From GCA-2719315 sp964448645 (GTDB lineage: Bacteria; Bacteroidota; Bacteroidia; Flavobacteriales; Flavobacteriaceae), in NCBI GenBank assembly GCA_964448645.1, contig CAYUZY010000038.1, positions 1-15,834 of the forward strand: 15,834 nt of DNA. Reading direction: 5' to 3'. The translations under genes and the position numbers were made by a program. The notes below the pieces were generated by a model that saw only the letters and a list, made by a program, of their open reading frames with translations, was not told the origin of the DNA and did not search any database. This document shows positions 12,975 through 15,834 of the stretch, piece by piece (within the stretch, counting starts at the first letter, position 1; the number at the start of each line of letters is the position of its first letter).

Positions 12975-14447
12975 ATGGAAAAACTTATACTTGCTTTAGA
13001 TGCAGGGACTACTAGCTCAAGATCTATACTTTTTAACAATAAAGGTAAAATTGTTGCTATCTCTCAATATGAATTTACTCAATATTTCCCTAATAAAAAT
13101 TGGGTTGAACATGATCCAATTGAAATTTGGGAGACACAACTTAAATCAATTAAAGAAGTAATTAAAAAAGCAAAAATTAATATTGAACAAATACATTCTA
13201 TCGGAATAACAAATCAAAGAGAAACTACAGTAATATGGGATAGAAAAACTGGAAAACCAGTATACAATGCGATTGTTTGGCAAGATAGAAGAACTTCTAA
13301 TTTTTGTTTAGAATTAGAAAAAAAAGGGACAAAAGATATTTTTTACAATAAAACTGGATTGGTTTTAGATTCCTATTTTTCTGGAACTAAAATAAAATGG
13401 ATTTTAGATCAAAATGGTATAAAATCAAAAGCTTTTAATGGTGACTTAGCATTTGGAACAATTGATAGTTGGCTAATTTGGAATTTAACAAAAGGAAAGC
13501 AACATATAACAGATATTACAAATGCTAGTAGAACATTAATTTATAATATTCATGAATTAAAATGGGATTCAGAGCTTTTAAACATTCTTGAAATTCCTAA
13601 ATCATTACTTCCAAAAGTTGTTTCATGTTCAGAGTTTATAGGAAACACTGAATCTAATTTATTCGGGAAACCTATTCCTATTTCTGGTATTGCTGGGGAT
13701 CAGCAAGCTTCATTATTTGGTCAGATGTGTATTAACCCTGGGGATATTAAAAACACATATGGAACTGGATGTTTTTGTATTATGAACACTGGAAATAAAC
13801 CGGTTTCTTCTTCAAATAAAATGTTAACTACAATTGGTTATCAATTAAATAATAAGGTAACCTATGCTCTTGAAGGAAGTGTTTTTATTGCTGGAGCATT
13901 AATTCAATGGATTAGAGATCAAATTAACCTTATTAATGAATCTCCTGAAATTGAAAATCTAGCACTTTCAGTTAATGATAACGGAGGTGTTACATTTATC
14001 CCGGCTCTTTCAGGTCTTGGAGCTCCATATTGGAATCCTAATGCAACGGGAGCAATTTTTGGAATTACAAGAGGTACAAAAAAAGGCCACATTGCTAGAG
14101 CTGCATTAGAAGCAATTGCTTTAAGAAGTCGAGACATAATAATAGAAATGCAAAAAGATGCAAATACCAAATTTAATTCTCTAAAAGTAGATGGAGGAGC
14201 GAGTACAAATAACTTACTCATGCAAATTCAATCTAATCTTTTAAACAAAACAGTAATAAGGCCTATCACTACTGAAACAACTGCTTTAGGAGCTGCTTTT
14301 TTTTCTGGATTAGCATCTGGTTTTTGGCCATCTATTGAATCACTTAAAAATATTTGGGAAATAGATAAAGAGTTTAATCCATCAGAATCTTCTAATAGAG
14401 ACTCAATTATAAATTTGTGGGAAAAAAGAATACCAAAAGTTCTATAG
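12975..14447 (+). CDS. glpK: Glycerol kinase
   Basis: The enzyme phosphorylates glycerol with ATP to sn-glycerol 3-phosphate in the cytosol, trapping it for GlpD. This 490-residue FGGY-family protein is full length. Phosphate-1 motif LALDAGTTSSRSILF lies at 6-20, GITNQRETTVIWDRKTG and AIVWQDRRT give the glycerol-binding region, GIAGDQQASLFGQ contains the catalytic Asp, and there follow GTGCF, IPALSGLGAPYWNPNATGAI and VDGGASTNNLLMQIQ. The usual Gln of LDQGTTSSR is Ala here. It starts 2 bases after the Gluconate_2-dh3 gene and precedes glpD by 9 bases, so all four genes should share a transcript. No glycerol facilitator gene (glpF) is in the window; it may lie beyond the right edge. Confidence 0.96.
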   Translation: MEKLILALDAGTTSSRSILFNNKGKIVAISQYEFTQYFPNKNWVEHDPIEIWETQLKSIKEVIKKAKINIEQIHSIGITNQRETTVIWDRKTGKPVYNAIVWQDRRTSNFCLELEKKGTKDIFYNKTGLVLDSYFSGTKIKWILDQNGIKSKAFNGDLAFGTIDSWLIWNLTKGKQHITDITNASRTLIYNIHELKWDSELLNILEIPKSLLPKVVSCSEFIGNTESNLFGKPIPISGIAGDQQASLFGQMCINPGDIKNTYGTGCFCIMNTGNKPVSSSNKMLTTIGYQLNNKVTYALEGSVFIAGALIQWIRDQINLINESPEIENLALSVNDNGGVTFIPALSGLGAPYWNPNATGAIFGITRGTKKGHIARAALEAIALRSRDIIIEMQKDANTKFNSLKVDGGASTNNLLMQIQSNLLNKTVIRPITTETTALGAAFFSGLASGFWPSIESLKNIWEIDKEFNPSESSNRDSIINLWEKRIPKVL

Positions 14448-14456
14448 TATTAAAAA

Positions 14457-15815
14457 TTGAATCGAAATTTAAACATAAAAAAGCTTTCTAATAAAGAAAC
14501 CAAATGGGATGTAATAATAATTGGAGGAGGAGCTTCTGGCTTAGGTACTGCTGTTGACTCAGCTAGCAGAGGATTTAAAACTTTATTAGTTGAAAAAAGT
14601 GATTTTTCAAAAGGGACATCATCAAGAAGTACAAAACTAGTTCATGGCGGAGTAAGGTATATGCAAAATGGTGATATATCTTTGGTTATAGAAGCTTTAA
14701 AAGAAAGAGGGATTTTAAAAAAAAATGCTCCTCACCTAGTAAAAAACATGAGTTTTGTAATTCCTTCCTATAATTGGTGGAGTAATCCTTTTTATGGAAT
14801 TGGATTAAAGATATATGACATGATGGCTGGCAAACTTGGTCTAGGAAAATCAACTATTCTTAGTAAGGAAGAAACATTGAAATTAATTCCAAATGTAAAA
14901 AAGAAAGATTTAATTGGAGGTGTAATATATCATGATGGTCAGTTTGATGATTCAAGAATGGCAATAAGTCTTGCTATTACTGCAGAAAATAATGGTGCAA
15001 CTCTTTTAAATTATTTTGAAGTAAAAAAATTAATAAAAAAAAATAATATTATTAATGGGATAGTTGCCAAGGATAATATCAGTAATAAACTTTTTGAAAT
15101 AAAAGGAAAAGTTGTAATAAATGCCACAGGAGTCTTTTCTGATACAATAATGAAAATGGATTCTCCTCAAAAGAAAAAAATGATTAAACCTAGTCAAGGA
15201 GTTCATCTTGTTTTAGATCAAAAATTTTTAAAAAGTCAACATGCGATCTTAATTCCGCATACTTCAGATGGAAGAGTTTTATTTGCCGTCCCATGGAATA
15301 ATCAAGTTATTCTGGGGACAACTGACACTCCTCTTAATGAAATAAAAGAGGAACCTATTGCACTAAAAGAGGAAGTTAAATTTATTTTAAAAAATGCTCA
15401 AAACTTTATGACTGAAAAGCCAACTAAAAATGATATTAAAAGCGTCTTTGCTGGCCTAAGGCCTCTTGCCGCAGAAAATGATATGAAAAATTCAAAAGAA
15501 ATTTCTAGACATCATAAAATTTCTGTAAGTGAATCTGGTCTGCTAAGCATTTTAGGAGGTAAATGGACAACTTATAGAAAAATTGCTGAAGATGCAATTA
15601 ATACATCAATATCAATTGGAGGTTTTAATGAAAGTAAGTGTATTACAGAAGATCTTAAAATTCATGGATATATGAAAAATCCAGACTGGAAAGATCCTCT
15701 TCATGTATATGGTAAAGTAAATTTTAAAGGAAATGTAATGTTCGAACTGAAACCATCATTTAAAAGTATCCATAAGTCATTTAAAGACATTTTTGATGAG
15801 TTTTTGCAAATGTAA
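14457..15815 (+). CDS. glpD: FAD-dependent glycerol-3-phosphate dehydrogenase, C-terminally short
   Basis: GlpD oxidises glycerol 3-phosphate to dihydroxyacetone phosphate at the inner membrane and passes electrons to quinone. The FAD motif DVIIIGGGASGLG is at 18-30, the family signature GTSSRSTKLVHGGVRYM at 53-69, and the catalytic domain includes YHDGQFDDSRMA, PSQGVHLVLD, GTTDTPL, VFAGLRPLA and GGKWTTYRKIAEDA. The start is TTG at 14457; no ATG is available and a TAA lies two codons upstream. The protein has 452 residues, whereas relatives have roughly 500-550. The C-terminal domain with its AEVxWAxRxEMAxTVEDVLxRRTR block is absent: the chain runs from HVYGK through a lysine-rich tail to TAA at 15813-15815, 19 bases before the window ends. 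It is either a truncated gene or scaffold-end error. It is cotranscribed with glpK. Confidence 0.9.
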   Translation: MNRNLNIKKLSNKETKWDVIIIGGGASGLGTAVDSASRGFKTLLVEKSDFSKGTSSRSTKLVHGGVRYMQNGDISLVIEALKERGILKKNAPHLVKNMSFVIPSYNWWSNPFYGIGLKIYDMMAGKLGLGKSTILSKEETLKLIPNVKKKDLIGGVIYHDGQFDDSRMAISLAITAENNGATLLNYFEVKKLIKKNNIINGIVAKDNISNKLFEIKGKVVINATGVFSDTIMKMDSPQKKKMIKPSQGVHLVLDQKFLKSQHAILIPHTSDGRVLFAVPWNNQVILGTTDTPLNEIKEEPIALKEEVKFILKNAQNFMTEKPTKNDIKSVFAGLRPLAAENDMKNSKEISRHHKISVSESGLLSILGGKWTTYRKIAEDAINTSISIGGFNESKCITEDLKIHGYMKNPDWKDPLHVYGKVNFKGNVMFELKPSFKSIHKSFKDIFDEFLQM

Positions 15816-15834
15816 GTAATTTCATTACAATTAG

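Noticed and set aside
12975..15815. Horizontal acquisition of the GMC-glp operon
   Set aside because: Base composition and codon use look like the rest of the window, and there is no integrase, transposon end, tRNA or flanking repeat.

Overview
The window is AT-rich, tightly packed chromosomal DNA. It most likely comes from an uncultured, probably marine, member of the Flavobacteriia (Bacteroidota). Four things point there: lineage-typical families (DUF4290, the START-like protein, DUF2911, Bacteroidota-type DUF493), TAnnTTTG-like -7 promoter elements, A-rich leaders without strong Shine-Dalgarno sites, and an Asp-type MurA. The sequence looks like a metagenome scaffold. It carries a ten-N join inside one gene, and its first and last genes both look abnormal at the scaffold ends.

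Left half (1-6169). This is a housekeeping block whose gene content I recall being kept together in Flavobacteriia. It runs: a partial START-like protein and a class IV aminotransferase-like protein (+); then, transcribed leftwards, a P-loop ATPase, fmt, an HU-type DNA-binding protein and yqgE; then, rightwards, DUF493, DUF4290 and murA. The aminotransferase homologue lacks the PLP-binding lysine. A perfect bidirectional terminator hairpin sits between the HU gene and yqgE. Two DnaA-box-like repeats lie upstream of the HU gene.

Middle (6171-10408). A class I photolyase follows an SRPBCC-family gene (-). Next come an exported DUF2911 protein and a TauE/SafE permease interrupted by the assembly gap (+), then a cutC homologue broken by a single in-frame TAA (-). 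The three convergent gene junctions in the window are -9, 1 and 2 bases long, which indicates a compact genome.

Right half (10540-15815). Four genes lie head to tail with gaps of 3, 2 and 9 bases: a GMC-family FAD oxidoreductase, a gluconate-2-dehydrogenase-subunit-3-like protein with a twin-arginine/lipoprotein-like leader, glycerol kinase (glpK) and FAD glycerol-3-phosphate dehydrogenase (glpD). This suggests that a probably periplasmic alcohol/polyol/sugar dehydrogenase is expressed together with cytoplasmic glycerol catabolism. GlpD ends early and lacks its usual C-terminal domain. I see no mobile element, CRISPR array, phage gene, tRNA or rRNA. No wholly new system is evident. The most unusual items are the GMC/glycerol operon, the aminotransferase that has lost its catalytic lysine, and the broken cutC.
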